Source: Gordionus sp. m RMFG-2023 (taxonomy: Eukaryota > Nematomorpha > Gordioida > Chordodea > Parachordodidae). Taken from it: DNA of 64,000 bases. The DNA lies in contig NC_088775.1 of NCBI RefSeq assembly GCF_954871325.1, positions 44,245,561 to 44,309,560 on the forward strand, written 5' to 3'. The position numbers and the translations under genes were made by a program. Numbering within the stretch: the first letter of the stretch is position 1; each line of letters begins with the position of its first letter. The notes beneath the pieces are model-generated. The model made no database searches. It had not been told where the DNA came from and saw nothing but the letters and a program-made list of their open reading frames with translations. Shown in pieces: positions 47,033 through 57,889 of the stretch.

Positions 47033-47990
47033 AATATTTTGTTAAAACGGAAATGAAAACAAGAAAAATATTAAATAATTTGTTCCCTGAATTTTAAACT
47101 TTGAATTTATTTATCTTGATAAGTTTTCAGGAGAAATCATAATTGTTAATATTTTTTAATTCCTTTATTAAATTTTTCCCAAACCCTCTTGAATCGTTAA
47201 AAATTTTTAATATAAACCCAGATATCAATAATATGGCCGGATAGAATAATAGTATGGCTCTTCGTTATTTGTTTTAAAATACCTTTTAATTTTAGTAACA
47301 AACAAAAAAGGATAATAATATTATTTTTTAAATAATGTAACAAATATATTTTGTAATTAAACTTTTGATTTCGTTATCTGTTTTTCCCCCTGAATTATCA
47401 CATTATAATTATCATATTATAATGCCTTATTATAATATTGAAATTGGTTTACTAAATTATTATAACTTTTCAATTTGTTAACTTTCTTTTTTATAAAAAT
47501 AAATAAATGTTTTATTATTACAAATTAATTTGGCCTTATTAAACGTTTCTACTTACGATTTTTGAGAGAACTATATGGATTTATATTTCCCGTCTACTGA
47601 ATTTTTTAAACAGAAAGCCAAATTATATAAAAATGCTTTCTTTTGCTAAAATATAAATTTACAAGTGGGAATTCTATTTTCTCTTACCATATCCTTATTG
47701 AATTTAAAATTATAATTTCAATTTATAAAATAAGAATAAGATACAATATAAACAATATCAAAATAAAATAGATTGTTAAAAATAATTGTACTGTGCATTT
47801 ATAACAAAACATATTAATACTATTCATGCATTTTAATTGATATTACTTCAAAAGGAAGAGTCTAAATTAAAATGTTATTCAAATTATCATGCATGTTGTT
47901 GACTCGGTGTCGCACCATCCCTTTTTAAAATATTAGCACCTTTTTTAAAAAATAGCATTCGATTCTTTAGTAAAGGTTACTTCAAAAAGA
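47033..47990. other. AT-rich downstream region
   Basis: Follows the last NOS1AP exon. Likely holds the 3' UTR and cleavage site, but no site can be singled out. No other feature. Confidence 0.4.
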
Positions 47991-47994
47991 ACTA

Positions 47995-48165
47995 GTGTTG
48001 TTAATCGACTGAGTCGAAGTTTTGGGTCGAAAAAATCGACCCAAACTGACTTGAGTTATGAACTCGAGTCGACTCAAGTCGTGAACTCAAGTCGACTCAA
48101 GTCGTGAACAAGTCGACTCAAGTCGTGAACTCAAGTCTATATACTTGAGTCGACTAGAGGACGAA
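47995..48165. repeat. GTCGACTCAAGTCGTGAACTC minisatellite, left block
   Basis: After TAGTGTTGTTAATCGACTGAG the unit AAGTCGTGAACTCAAGTCGA with CTC is repeated about four times (period about 23 bp, 48040-48140). The start phrase TAGTGTTGTTAA is the end of the MITE family at 49123, so this may be the left end of a larger element. Confidence 0.8.
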
Positions 48166-48830
48166 TATTTTTATAAACTTGAGTCGTCGACTAGAGGACG
48201 AATATTTTATAATAATTATTAATAATTAAGATTTGTTCTGTTTTTTACATTTTTTTATTTTAGACTTCCAACTTGAGATTTAAATAGGAATTATATACTT
48301 TAGTCAACTAGAGGACGAATAGTTCTATGAACTTGATTCGACTAGAGGAAGAATATTTCAAATTAGTTATTATTAATTAAGATATTTGTTGTTTATTACT
48401 TTTTTTATTTTAAACTTCCAACTTGAGTTGCAAATAGGAATTATATACTTGAGTCTACTAGAGGACAAATAGTTTTCTATGAACTAGAGTCGACTAGAGG
48501 ACGAATATTTCAAATTAGTTTTTATTTATTAAGATATTTGTTCTGTTTTTTACATTTATTTACTTTAGACTTCCAACTTGAGTTATGAATACAAAATATA
48601 TATTTGAGTCGACTAGAGGACGAATAGTTATACTTATATGATATAAACGTGATTCGACTAGAGGACGAATATTTCAAATTTTATTAATTAAGATATTTGT
48701 GATCTATTTTTTACATTTATTTACTTTAGACTTTCAACTTGACCATGAATACGAAATATATAATTGAGTCGACTAGAGGACGAATATTTCAAATTAGTTA
48801 TTATTAATTAATTTATTTGTTCTGTTTTTA
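48140..48830. repeat. Tandem satellite with GTCGACTAGAGGACGAATAT units
   Basis: The unit carries GAGTCGACTAGAGGACGAAT, then ATTTCAAATTAGTTATTATT, AATTAAGATATTTGTTCTGT, TTTTTACATTTATTTACTTT and AGACTTCCAACTTGAGT. Full units recur at intervals of roughly 150 bp (about 48180, 48330, 48490, 48655, 48770), with half-length units between. Confidence 0.85.
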
Positions 48831-49122
48831 CACAGGATAATTATAATGATCAATATTGTTTGTTAGCTGTTTTAATTTTCCACCTATTAAAATAAGCTTA
48901 AAATTTTAATGTAATGTGCAGATACACATGGTATGTGTACCTGGACCACCTGCTAAAACACAGTTTTTAGGTCGTAAGAAAGCAAATCTACTCAGACCTA
49001 ACTGTATATCGTTATGAGTCTCTCTAAAGTGAATGAAAAGTTCTTTAATATTACATAAAATTAGCCTTTTCTGCACTTGATATTTTCCTATTTACATATA
49101 AAATTATTTTTGCCTGCATAAG

Positions 49123-49376
49123 TAGTGTTGTTAATTGGTTGGTTGTGTAGAGCCCAGACCCGGTGTTTGGGTCTAAAATATCGACAAAACCAGCTCTGAG
49201 CACGAACCCCGAGCACAGACCCCGCGTTCAGACCCAAGGTCCAGATCCGGATAGATGGCACAAAGGTTTAGACATCTATTATCGAAAACTCGATGCTTAG
49301 ACAATTGTTTTCTGGTTAAAATATTGATTTAGCCTTTTTTTTAAATCGGCTCAAAAAGAGCCGTTTAACAACACTA
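49123..49376. mobile_element. hAT-type MITE, 254 bp, TAGTGTTGTTAA ends
   Basis: Left TAGTGTTGTTAATTGG, right GAGCCGTTTAACAACACTA. The right half shares TTTCTGGTTAAAATATTGA, TTAGCC and AAATCGGCTCAAAA with the copies at 2475 and 5146. The left half is different and GC-rich (CAGACCCGGTGTTTGGGTCT). No good TSD. Confidence 0.7.
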
Positions 49377-50076
49377 ATGGAAATCCTGTTCACATTATTT
49401 AATAAATATATATTTTATTATATCATTGAAAACAAACTCCCTTTTTTGCTTAAAAATACAGCTAAAGCATTATAGGTAAACCGAATGTTAAAGACTCAAT
49501 TTAGCGCCAATTTTTATTATTTTTTGATAGCCCTTTAGAGAATATTTTTACTTACAATATGATATATAATTAGTTTTTGAGATATAAGCATTTTAAAAAT
49601 TTTACAGATTTGAGCCCCTATATCTCAAGAACCAGGTGTTATAGCGAGCTAAAATAAACGGCTTTCTCATTTATTTACCCTTCTAAATAATTCCAGAAAA
49701 AATGAAATAAAGGCTGGATAAAATTTAATTTTAACTATTTTATATAATTATTTTTTTTGCAAAGTCCTGTCTGATACATTTTTTATATTTTTTATTTATT
49801 TTATAAACAGACAAAGTTAGATCATGTTTTTTTTTCAAATAATATATTATTTTTTGTTTATAAATTTTTTTTGTACATGATAAGAATTTATTTTTTAGGT
49901 ATAGAAATTAAAATATAAATCATTTTTGGTTGTTGCTATTGTATTATTTTTTTATAATATTTTTTATTTAAAAAAAAAAACTTTTCTATAATTCAAAGAT
50001 TCAAACATTAATAAATCTAAGAAGTAATTATGGTCTAATCAACAAATTCTTGAATAATATAAGAGATATATAAAAT
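49377..50076. other. AT-rich sequence without feature
   Basis: Nothing recognisable. Confidence 0.4.
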
Positions 50077-50241
50077 AGTGATGTTTTGGATGGCCTGATT
50101 AAGATTTTAGCCAAATTAATATTATGCAAGATTGGAGATTTGGCAAATAGAGGTAAAAACCTTTCTGCCATATATGTGTAAAATCTACAGGTTTACAAAA
50201 TATAATTTTGGTAATCTTAATTGGGCCGTTCAACAATGCTA
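50077..50241. mobile_element. Short hAT-type MITE, 165 bp, exact 8-bp TSD
   Basis: Ends TAGTGATGTTTTGGATGGCC and (inverted) TAGCATTGTTGAACGGCCC. ATATAAAA flanks both sides (50069-50076, 50242-50249). A diverged member of the TAGTG(C/T)TGTTAAACGGC family. Confidence 0.75.
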
Positions 50242-50249
50242 ATATAAAA

Positions 50250-51904
50250 CAGCTAAAAATTTATTATTAATACTTTCTAATTTTCGTGAAGAGCTTAAAT
50301 TCGAGCATAAATTTATTTGATCAAAATTATTCCTCAATAATTTAAAAGAGATATAGAACTTAGCTAAAAAGTTATCTAATATTTTTTAATTTTCAAGAAG
50401 ACTCTTATTTAGGACATAAATTATTTCTTCTGCTTAATTAAATTTCCTCAATAAAAAAAAGTTTTTAAATTTAATATTCTTATTTAAAATTTTTTACATA
50501 AAAATAAAAAAAATTCTTTGAATCTCCTACAAAAATACGAATCAAATCAAATATTTACATATTCGTGTTTTCGAATCGAATAATTATATTATTCGTATTA
50601 GTACGAATTAAATAATTCGTATAATGAAAACATTATTGGATTTGATTCATCGAATATTCGATGCCAAAAATTAAATTCTTCAAAAATATATTCAAAAAGG
50701 ATATTAAAATTTAATAAGTGATTTATAGATGTTGAAAAAAAATATAAAAACTTTTCAAGGAACTTTTAAATACTTAAGAATCATGTCAAATATTTCTGGG
50801 TTTGAATATTTCTGAATAATTTGAAATATTAACAAATAATTTGGAATATTTAATTACGAATAATTTCTATAATTTATAAATTATTTCAAATAATAATAAT
50901 TCGATCGAATAATAAATAGATAAAAAAAAATATTCCACAGACACAGATAATATATTTTCTTTATTCGATTCGAATCAAATAATTCTTTTATTCATAAAAT
51001 ACGAATCTTATGAAATAAAATCGAATAGTGAATAATTCGTTTTAGGTATAATTTTATTTTTTGTTAAATTTTACTCAATTTTCTACAAAAGAAAATGATG
51101 ATATTAAAGTTCGAATCCAATATACTAATACAGAATTTTATTTAAAAAAAATAGGGGTTTTGAAATCTTTATGATTCTAAAACGAGAAACGATTATATTT
51201 TCTTTAAAATAATTCTTTGTATTACACAATATTTATTTATTTTGTAAACATAAAATAACTTTTAAACATAATACGATACAATATATATAAATAAAATATT
51301 TTATATATTATATCTCTAAATCCCTCCTTCCTCCGTCTCTCTCTCCTCTCCCATTATTGTTATTATTCTTATTCTTAAGCTTATTTTTTTTAAAATATTA
51401 TATTTCTTATTGTTATTTATTAGTTTGATTTTGCGCCTAGCTGGCACCACTAATTTTTTGTATATTTTTTTTTACAATTACTAAAATAAATAACTCACAT
51501 TTTAAACTTTTTATTAATTATATTTTTTTATAATAAAATTTTAATATAATAAAAAAAAAATAACTTAATGCATCGGCATTTATATTATAAAAATTTTTAA
51601 AAATAATTTTTTTTAAAAAAAATTCCCTCCTCTACCACAATTTCGTAAATTTCCCCCTTTTTATTTTTGGTAAATTTTTTAAAAATAATTAATTTTTTGA
51701 TATATGATCTTTCTGGAATGATTTTTAAGAATTTTATTTAAAATTGTTAAGAAAATATTTGAAATGTCAAGGTATGGAAAAATTTATTTTAAAAAAACAA
51801 AGCAATCTTAAAATTTACCCGCCAAAAAAATGAAATAGGTTTACCGTCAACTCATCCAAAAATTTTATACAGACTTATCCTAGCCCACAATAGGAGTATC
51901 CAGG
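50250..51904. other. AT-rich sequence without clear gene or element
   Basis: Phrases with AATAATTCGA, AATATTCGAA and TACGAAT recur at 50540-51030, as at 4300-4460, and suggest an eroded low-complexity family. No coding frame. Confidence 0.4.
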
Positions 51905-52160
51905 ATTTTTCAAAGTTCAAAGTTAGCGGTGGATTGTAGGGTAATAATTATATAGCAGCTTAAGTTAATTTTTAGCAGGCTAAAAAAATCGGCTAAACCT
52001 AGTTTTTAGCCTAAAGCTATCACTTTGACCTTGGTATTTTTTCTTTGAAATATAGCGGCTCATATTTGAAAGAAACAAATATAAATTATAACGCCTTAAT
52101 GTTAACGGACTTTCTCCGGCAGGCGCTTATAGATTGAGCGGACATTTAGTCATTACCCAA
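51905..52160. repeat. Dispersed repeat with GGGTAA ends, copy 2
   Basis: Partner of 19190-19422, same orientation: GTAGGGTAATAATTA, CAGCTTAAGTTAATTTTTAG, GACCTTGGTATTTTTTCTTT, TCTCCGGCAGGCGCTTATAG, GGACATTTAGTCATTACCCA. Starts GGGTAATAA and ends TTACCCAAC, so weakly inverted. Confidence 0.65.
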
Positions 52161-53224
52161 CTATAGTTGTGGGTGTGAGGCTTACCCGCTCATAACCCTC
52201 TAAACACGTGACAAAAAATGCATTATTTATATAACATATTTTTGTATACTTCACCACGAATTCGCGCTTACTGTGAATTCAGGATAATCCTTGGCTAACT
52301 GCTAGTGCCGGCTAGTTTCAGAAAAATGGGATCCCTAAAAACATTCTGACGGAACTCACTACCTACCAGATGTCGATTAAATAACAACTTTTTTGTATAT
52401 CTTTTTTATTAATTATTTATCAAACTGCAAAATATTTTCATTGGGTTGTGTCCTAAATTAACAAAAATTAAATTCACAAACTTTCGAAACTTTAATGAAA
52501 ATTTATAAATAAGATAAGTCTATATTTTTAAACATAAAAATAAAAAGATTTACAAAAAATACTAGACAATTTTCTAAATTTTAATACTTAATTAAATATA
52601 TACAATTTTAAAATTTTTCGAATTTTTTTTAAAAATTTTGGATTATAGCCTTTAAAACGAGTTTTATTTTGTAGTCACAAACTTTAAATAACAATATCCC
52701 ATTAATTCACATATGTGAACCATCTTTTAAAACCAGCGAACACTGCTACAACTTATTAACTAAATATTTTTTTAGTGAATAATAAATTTTTTTTAAACTT
52801 TCCCTTTTTCTTAACATTTAAAAAAAAAAGATTAAATGGTGTCTTTTTTATCCAAGAGTCTTTATGTTTGGTGCCTTTCTGCCCGGATGAATCTCCGGGT
52901 TTATTTTTGTCCAATGAATTTTAGGGTACTTTAGTCCGAGGTAATCTGTCCGGATCTTCATGTCCAGGACACTTCTGACTCGATTACCAAAAGAAAAGGA
53001 GGAACTGCTCTATAGGGGATGTTAAATTTATATTTAAAAAAAAGGTTTAGTAGGAGAATTCCTCTATTTAACTCCTTGTCTAGGCCTATGTGTCTATAAC
53101 CTTTACCTCTCCTTAATAAAATTACTTCAGTTTGAACCGTGATATAAAGAGGAATCTTATTTTTAAAAGCGTTTTACGCGTTAATTTTATTGTTATTTAT
53201 TAATTTTCAATGTTGTTTTATTGA
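52161..53224. other. AT-rich sequence without gene
   Basis: A GC-richer patch at 52870-52990 repeats the words CCGG and GTCC (GCCCGGATGAATCTCCGGG, GTCCGGATCTTCATGTCC) but has no open frame. Confidence 0.4.
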
Positions 53225-53860
53225 CCTTATGAAATAGGTTATGTCTATCATAGGGTATCAATCGATAGCTAATCAAAAGATCTATTCAACTGGAGGTCAA
53301 TCTCTCCCCCGTAATGGGCGAGTCTAGGTCTGGGGGATCAGGAATATTTTTATAAACAAATTATCGATATGGGTATCAAATAAAAGCTAATTTAAATATC
53401 TTTTGACTCTAAGCATTCATTCTTGGTCTTGATGAGTATGACTTGGTCTGGGGGGTGGGTGAAAGGGGGGGGGGTAAAAAAATAAGTTTTTTTGATATGG
53501 GTATCAAATATAAGCTAATTTTAATATCTTTTGACTCTAAGCATTCATTCTTGGTCTTGATGAGTATGACTTGGTCTGGGGGGGGGTAGATGAAGAGGGG
53601 GGGTAAAAAATAAGTTTTTTTGATATGGGTATCAAATAAAAGGTAATTAAAATATGTTTTTATTATAATAATAATGATCACTTTAAGCGGTTGGGTCTAA
53701 GTCTTGGGGGGTCAGGAATATTTTTAAAAACATAAAAATCGATATGGATATCAAATAAAAGCTAATTTAAATATCTTTTGACTGAAAACATTCATTCTTG
53801 GTCTTGATTTGTATGACTTCGTCTAACATTCAATTTATATATTATAGAAATTTTAGAAAA
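53225..53860. repeat. Satellite array, forward orientation
   Basis: Units of about 120-165 bp with GATATGGGTATCAAATAAAA, GCTAATTTAAATATCTTTTG, ACTCTAAGCATTCATTCTTG and GTCTTGATGAGTATGACTTG, then GTCTGGGG followed by G-runs and TAAAAAATAAGTTTTTTT. At least four units. Confidence 0.9.
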
Positions 53861-53929
53861 ATTCTGACGTCCTAAGCCCTAGACCCGACCATTTACTGTT
53901 ATTTAATATTATAGTCTTAAGAGGTTTCA

Positions 53930-55170
53930 TTTATATTAGTAGAAAAATATTTTAAATTAGCTTCTATTTAATAGTCCCATTTTTAAGTTGATAAAAATAT
54001 TCCTAACCCCTCAAAACCTATACCCGCCCCCTTTAAGTGATTATTATTATTATAATAAAAAGATATTCTAATTACCTTTTATTTGATACCCATATCAAAA
54101 AAACTTATTTTTTACCCCTCCTCCCTCTTCATCCACCTCCCAGACCAAGTCATACCCATCAAGACCAAGAATGAATGCTTTCAGTCAAAAGAAATTTAAA
54201 TTAGCTTTTATTTGATACCCATATCGATTTTTATGTTTATAAAAATATTCCTGACCCCCCAAGACATAGACCCACCCGCTTAAAGTGATTATCATTAATA
54301 CAATAGGAAAAATATTTTAATTACCTTTTATTTGATACCCATATCAAAAAAACTTATTTTTTACCCCCCCCCCCTCTTCGTCCACCTCGCAGACCAAGTC
54401 ATACCCATCAAGACCAAGAATAAATGCTTAGAGTCAAAATATATTTAAATTAGCTTTTATTTGATACCCATATCAAAAAAACTTATTTTTTACCCCCCCC
54501 CTCTTCACCCACCCCCCAGAATAATTCATACCATCAAGATCAAGAATGAATGCTTAGAGTCAAAAGATATTTAAATTAGCTTTTATTTGATACCCATATC
54601 AAAAAAACTTTTTTTTTAACCCCCCCCCATCATCATCCACCCCCCAGACCAAGTCATACCCATCAAGACCAAGAATAAATGCTTACCCCTCTTCACCCAC
54701 CCCCCAGACCAATTCATACCATCAAGACCAAGAATGAATGCTTAGAGTCAAAAGATATTTAAATTAGCTTTTATTTGATACCCATATCAAAAAAACTTAT
54801 TTTTTTACCCCCCCCCTTCACTCACCCCCCAGACCAAGTCATACTCATCAAGACCAAGAATGAATGCTTAGAGTCAAAAGATATTTAAATTAGCTTTTAT
54901 TTGATACCCATATCAAAAAAACTTATTTTTACCCCCCCCCTCCATCTTCACCCACTCCCCAGACCAAGTCATGCCCATCAAGACCAAGAATGAATGCTTA
55001 GATTCAAAAGATATTTAAATTAGCTTTTATTTGATACCCATATCAAAAAACTTATTTTTACCCCCCCCCCTTTACCCACCCCCCAGACCAAGTCATACTC
55101 ATCAAATCATCATCATCTCAAGACCAAGTATGAATGCTTTGAGTCAAAAGATATTTAAATTAAATTAGCT
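53930..55170. repeat. Satellite array, inverted orientation
   Basis: The same unit as at 53225-53860 but reverse-complemented: AGCTTTTATTTGATACCCAT, ATCAAAAAAACTTATTTTT, C-runs, CCCCAGACCAAGTCATACCC, ATCAAGACCAAGAATGAATG, CTTAGAGTCAAAAGATATTT. About nine units of roughly 120-125 bp, very alike in 54440-55130. The two arrays face each other across about 70 bp. Confidence 0.92.
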
Positions 55171-55299
55171 TTTATTTTACAAAAAAGAAGATTTAAAATT
55201 CTTATCAAAGCAAATTTTGCTTAAAATTTGGGCTTGAAAATCATTAATTAATTGTTACAAACAAAAATATACACAAACACAATAATACAATAATACTAA

Positions 55300-55525
55300 T
55301 TCTAAATACTCGTCCTCTAGTTGACTTAAATTCACGACTCAAGTTGAAAACTCATGTTCTCGACTCGAGTTGACTTGAGTTCACGACTTGAGTCGACATG
55401 AGTTCACGACTCGAGTCGACTTGAGTTCACGACTTGAGTCGACTTGAGTTCACGACTCGAGTTCACGACTAACGACTTCAGACTCTGAGTCGGAGTCGGG
55501 TGAACTCGACTTTTTAACATGTTAT
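55300..55525. repeat. GTCGACTTGAGTTCACGACT minisatellite, right block
   Basis: The inverse of the block at 48000-48165: CGTCCTCTAGTTGACTTAAA, then five or more units GTCGACTTGAGTTCACGACT (period about 23 bp), ending GAGTCGGAGTCGGGTGAACT. Confidence 0.85.
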
Positions 55526-55539
55526 GTTTGAAAAAAAAC

Positions 55540-56321
55540 GGGTTACCGTTATTCGTTACCTTGCGAAAATAGGAACGCGTTATTCCTTACTTAAAAAATA
55601 CTAAATATTGTATATAAATGTTTTTATTTATTCTTTTCCCAATAGTTAATAAATATATTATATAAATATATTTTTCATTTTTAACAATTTTGATTTTCAA
55701 AATTTTGACTAGATAAACAAGAGCGTTTAAGCTAAAAATAACTTTGGCTGTGTTTAACTGTAGCAGAGGATGGGAGGTTGGTATTATATTATAAATTGGG
55801 GAAATCTAACAAATATTAAAAGAATGATCTTAATTTTCATAAAACTAATTAAATAATCTTTACAAGAATCTTCATTTCAGATCCTCAGCAATTTTTTTTG
55901 TCTTTATCAGAATTTAATGTGAATTCATATTTTTACTTTCATATGTTTTTTTTGATTTGAGCTGCTGGATATCGAGGTTGAAATATTAGTTTATTTTTTA
56001 ATATATTTCTAAAAACTTCATGCAAATGATTAATAATTTGTGTATAAATAAAAATATGATTTTCAAATAAATATCTAAAAGTTGATGAAAATGGGTGAAC
56101 TTTCGTTTTATTATTTAAAACCTCAAATCTTCGAGAGAATTTGAATTTAAAACATTTTGATTTAATTAAAGTAGTGCAGATCCGGGCCAAAAATGGTATG
56201 AATTTATAAATCCGGGCTAAAATAAAAAATCAATATTTTGCGTAATATCACAGAGACAAGGTATCCAATTCGTTTATTTTATAAATATCGTTTTATTTAA
56301 TTTCACCAAACCTGGGTTCGT
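55540..56321. other. AT-rich sequence without clear feature
   Basis: An 83-codon minus frame at 55939-56190 has no family resemblance. No paired ends. Confidence 0.4.
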
Positions 56322-56504
56322 GATAAGGCCAGGGTTGCCAGGTCAAAATTTTCAAATTGTGGGAGAAATTCGGTATTTTGTGGGAGTAATATAAAAATTG
56401 TGGGAGAAATATGAAAATTGCTAAAAGAAAATTTTGGGATTTAGAATTGACTTAGTTATCCGCTTATTATTTTTTATAAATATAAAATCGAATCTATTTT
56501 CCAA

Positions 56505-56795
56505 AATAAAATAGGTAATTATTTTTCAAAATAAAATAGCCAACTATTTTTCAAAATAAAATAGCCAACTATTTAAAATAAAAAGCCAACTATTTAAAAT
56601 AAAATAGCCAACTATTTTTCAAAATAAAATAGCCAACTATTTAAAATAAAATAGCCAACTATTTTTCAAAATAAAATAGCCAACTATTTTTCAAAATAAA
56701 ATAGCCAACTATTTTTCAAAATAAAATATCCAACTCTTTTTCAAAATAAAATAGGTAACTATTTTATAAAATAAAATACGCAACTATATTTCAAA
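56505..56795. repeat. Tandem repeat CAACTATTTTTCAAAATAAA, about 11 units
   Basis: Unit CAACTATTTTTCAAAATAAA plus ATAGC (26 bp, with 19-bp short forms lacking TTTTTCA) repeated about eleven times. It lies within the hAT element between its end and the transposase 3' end. Confidence 0.92.
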
Positions 56796-57059
56796 ATAGG
56801 TAATTATAGTACGACACAAAATTTCTTAAATACTATCTTTATTATTAAAATTATATTGATTTATTATAATATATTAATTTTGTTTAAAAATAATAACCAA
56901 CGATCTTTTTTAAATACAAAAGAATGTAAAGAAGATAAAATTTTATAAAAAAATTGTAATTTTACAATGTAAAAAAATATATTTTATGCTAATGTATAAA
57001 TAAGATTTTATAAAAAAAACAAACAATTTTAAATTTACAATGTAAAAAATAATTATAAT

Positions 57060-57760
57060 CAGTGCGGGGAAGTTGTTCTACAGTATTTAGTTAATACAAT
57101 GGGGGAAGGTAATATGATATTTTGAGGCATCAAAAATCTTCAAAGCATAAATCAGTACAGGGCAGTCTATCAACATCTATTGCAAAATAAAAATATTCTT
57201 CAAAAATAAGAAATAATACAGATGCAACTACAGTTGCGGAAATGGTAAATACCTATCAAGCAGTACAACATTCAGAGAGCTACTTAACATCACAATGTTG
57301 GTAGAATCTTTCCCCATAATATTTAACGACTAATATAAATGAAAAGTATACTTTGTAGAACACAAATGAGCAAGGCCAAAATGTTGGTTGACAGGTTCCT
57401 CCTAATACGCGCCATCGTAGAATTTTAAAATTTTACAAACCTTTAAAAAATAAATAGATTATAAAAGCTGTCCTAATATTTTGAAAAAAATTTTCAAAAA
57501 TAAATGGCAGAAGTATATTTAGGAATTTTACATATAGGAAATCTACTATATGCTGTTAATATGCAGTTGCAATCAGAAGAATATAATTTAATAAAGGTTC
57601 ACTAAATTATTCTGCAGAAATGCCAAAGTAAGAATATTATTACTATTATCGGATAATTATTAATAAGATTTAATATGATGTCATGTTTGAGGAGATTGTA
57701 ATGCTTCTTTATTTTTATGATTTGCCAAAATATTCAAAATATTAATTTTACAATGAAAAA
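57060..57760 (+). pseudogene. Inverted partial copy of the hAT transposase inside the same element
   Basis: Plus-strand sequence repeats the middle of the minus-strand transposase gene: GATGCAACTACAGTTGCGGA (compare inverted 59725-59760), ATCTTTCCCCATAATATTTA (compare 59650-59670), and MAEVYLGILHIGNLLYAVNM then QLQSEEYNLIKVH (57503-57602; compare SEAYLGLVSHVGNLLHVVNI). Direct repeats AATGTATAAATAAGATTTTA flank it at about 56990 and 57785. Confidence 0.82.
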
Positions 57761-57889
57761 AATAAATTTATTTGATTTTATGCAAATGTATAAATAAGAT
57801 TTTATAAAATATAGAAAGTCAAATAGTTATAGTTAATTATATTTTATTTGAGATTTAAATAATGGAAATAAACGTTTACCGTCGTTATT

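Noticed and set aside
53409-53681. 90-codon minus frame with repeated FLPPPL motifs
   Set aside because: It is translated from the satellite array; the repetition is that of the DNA.
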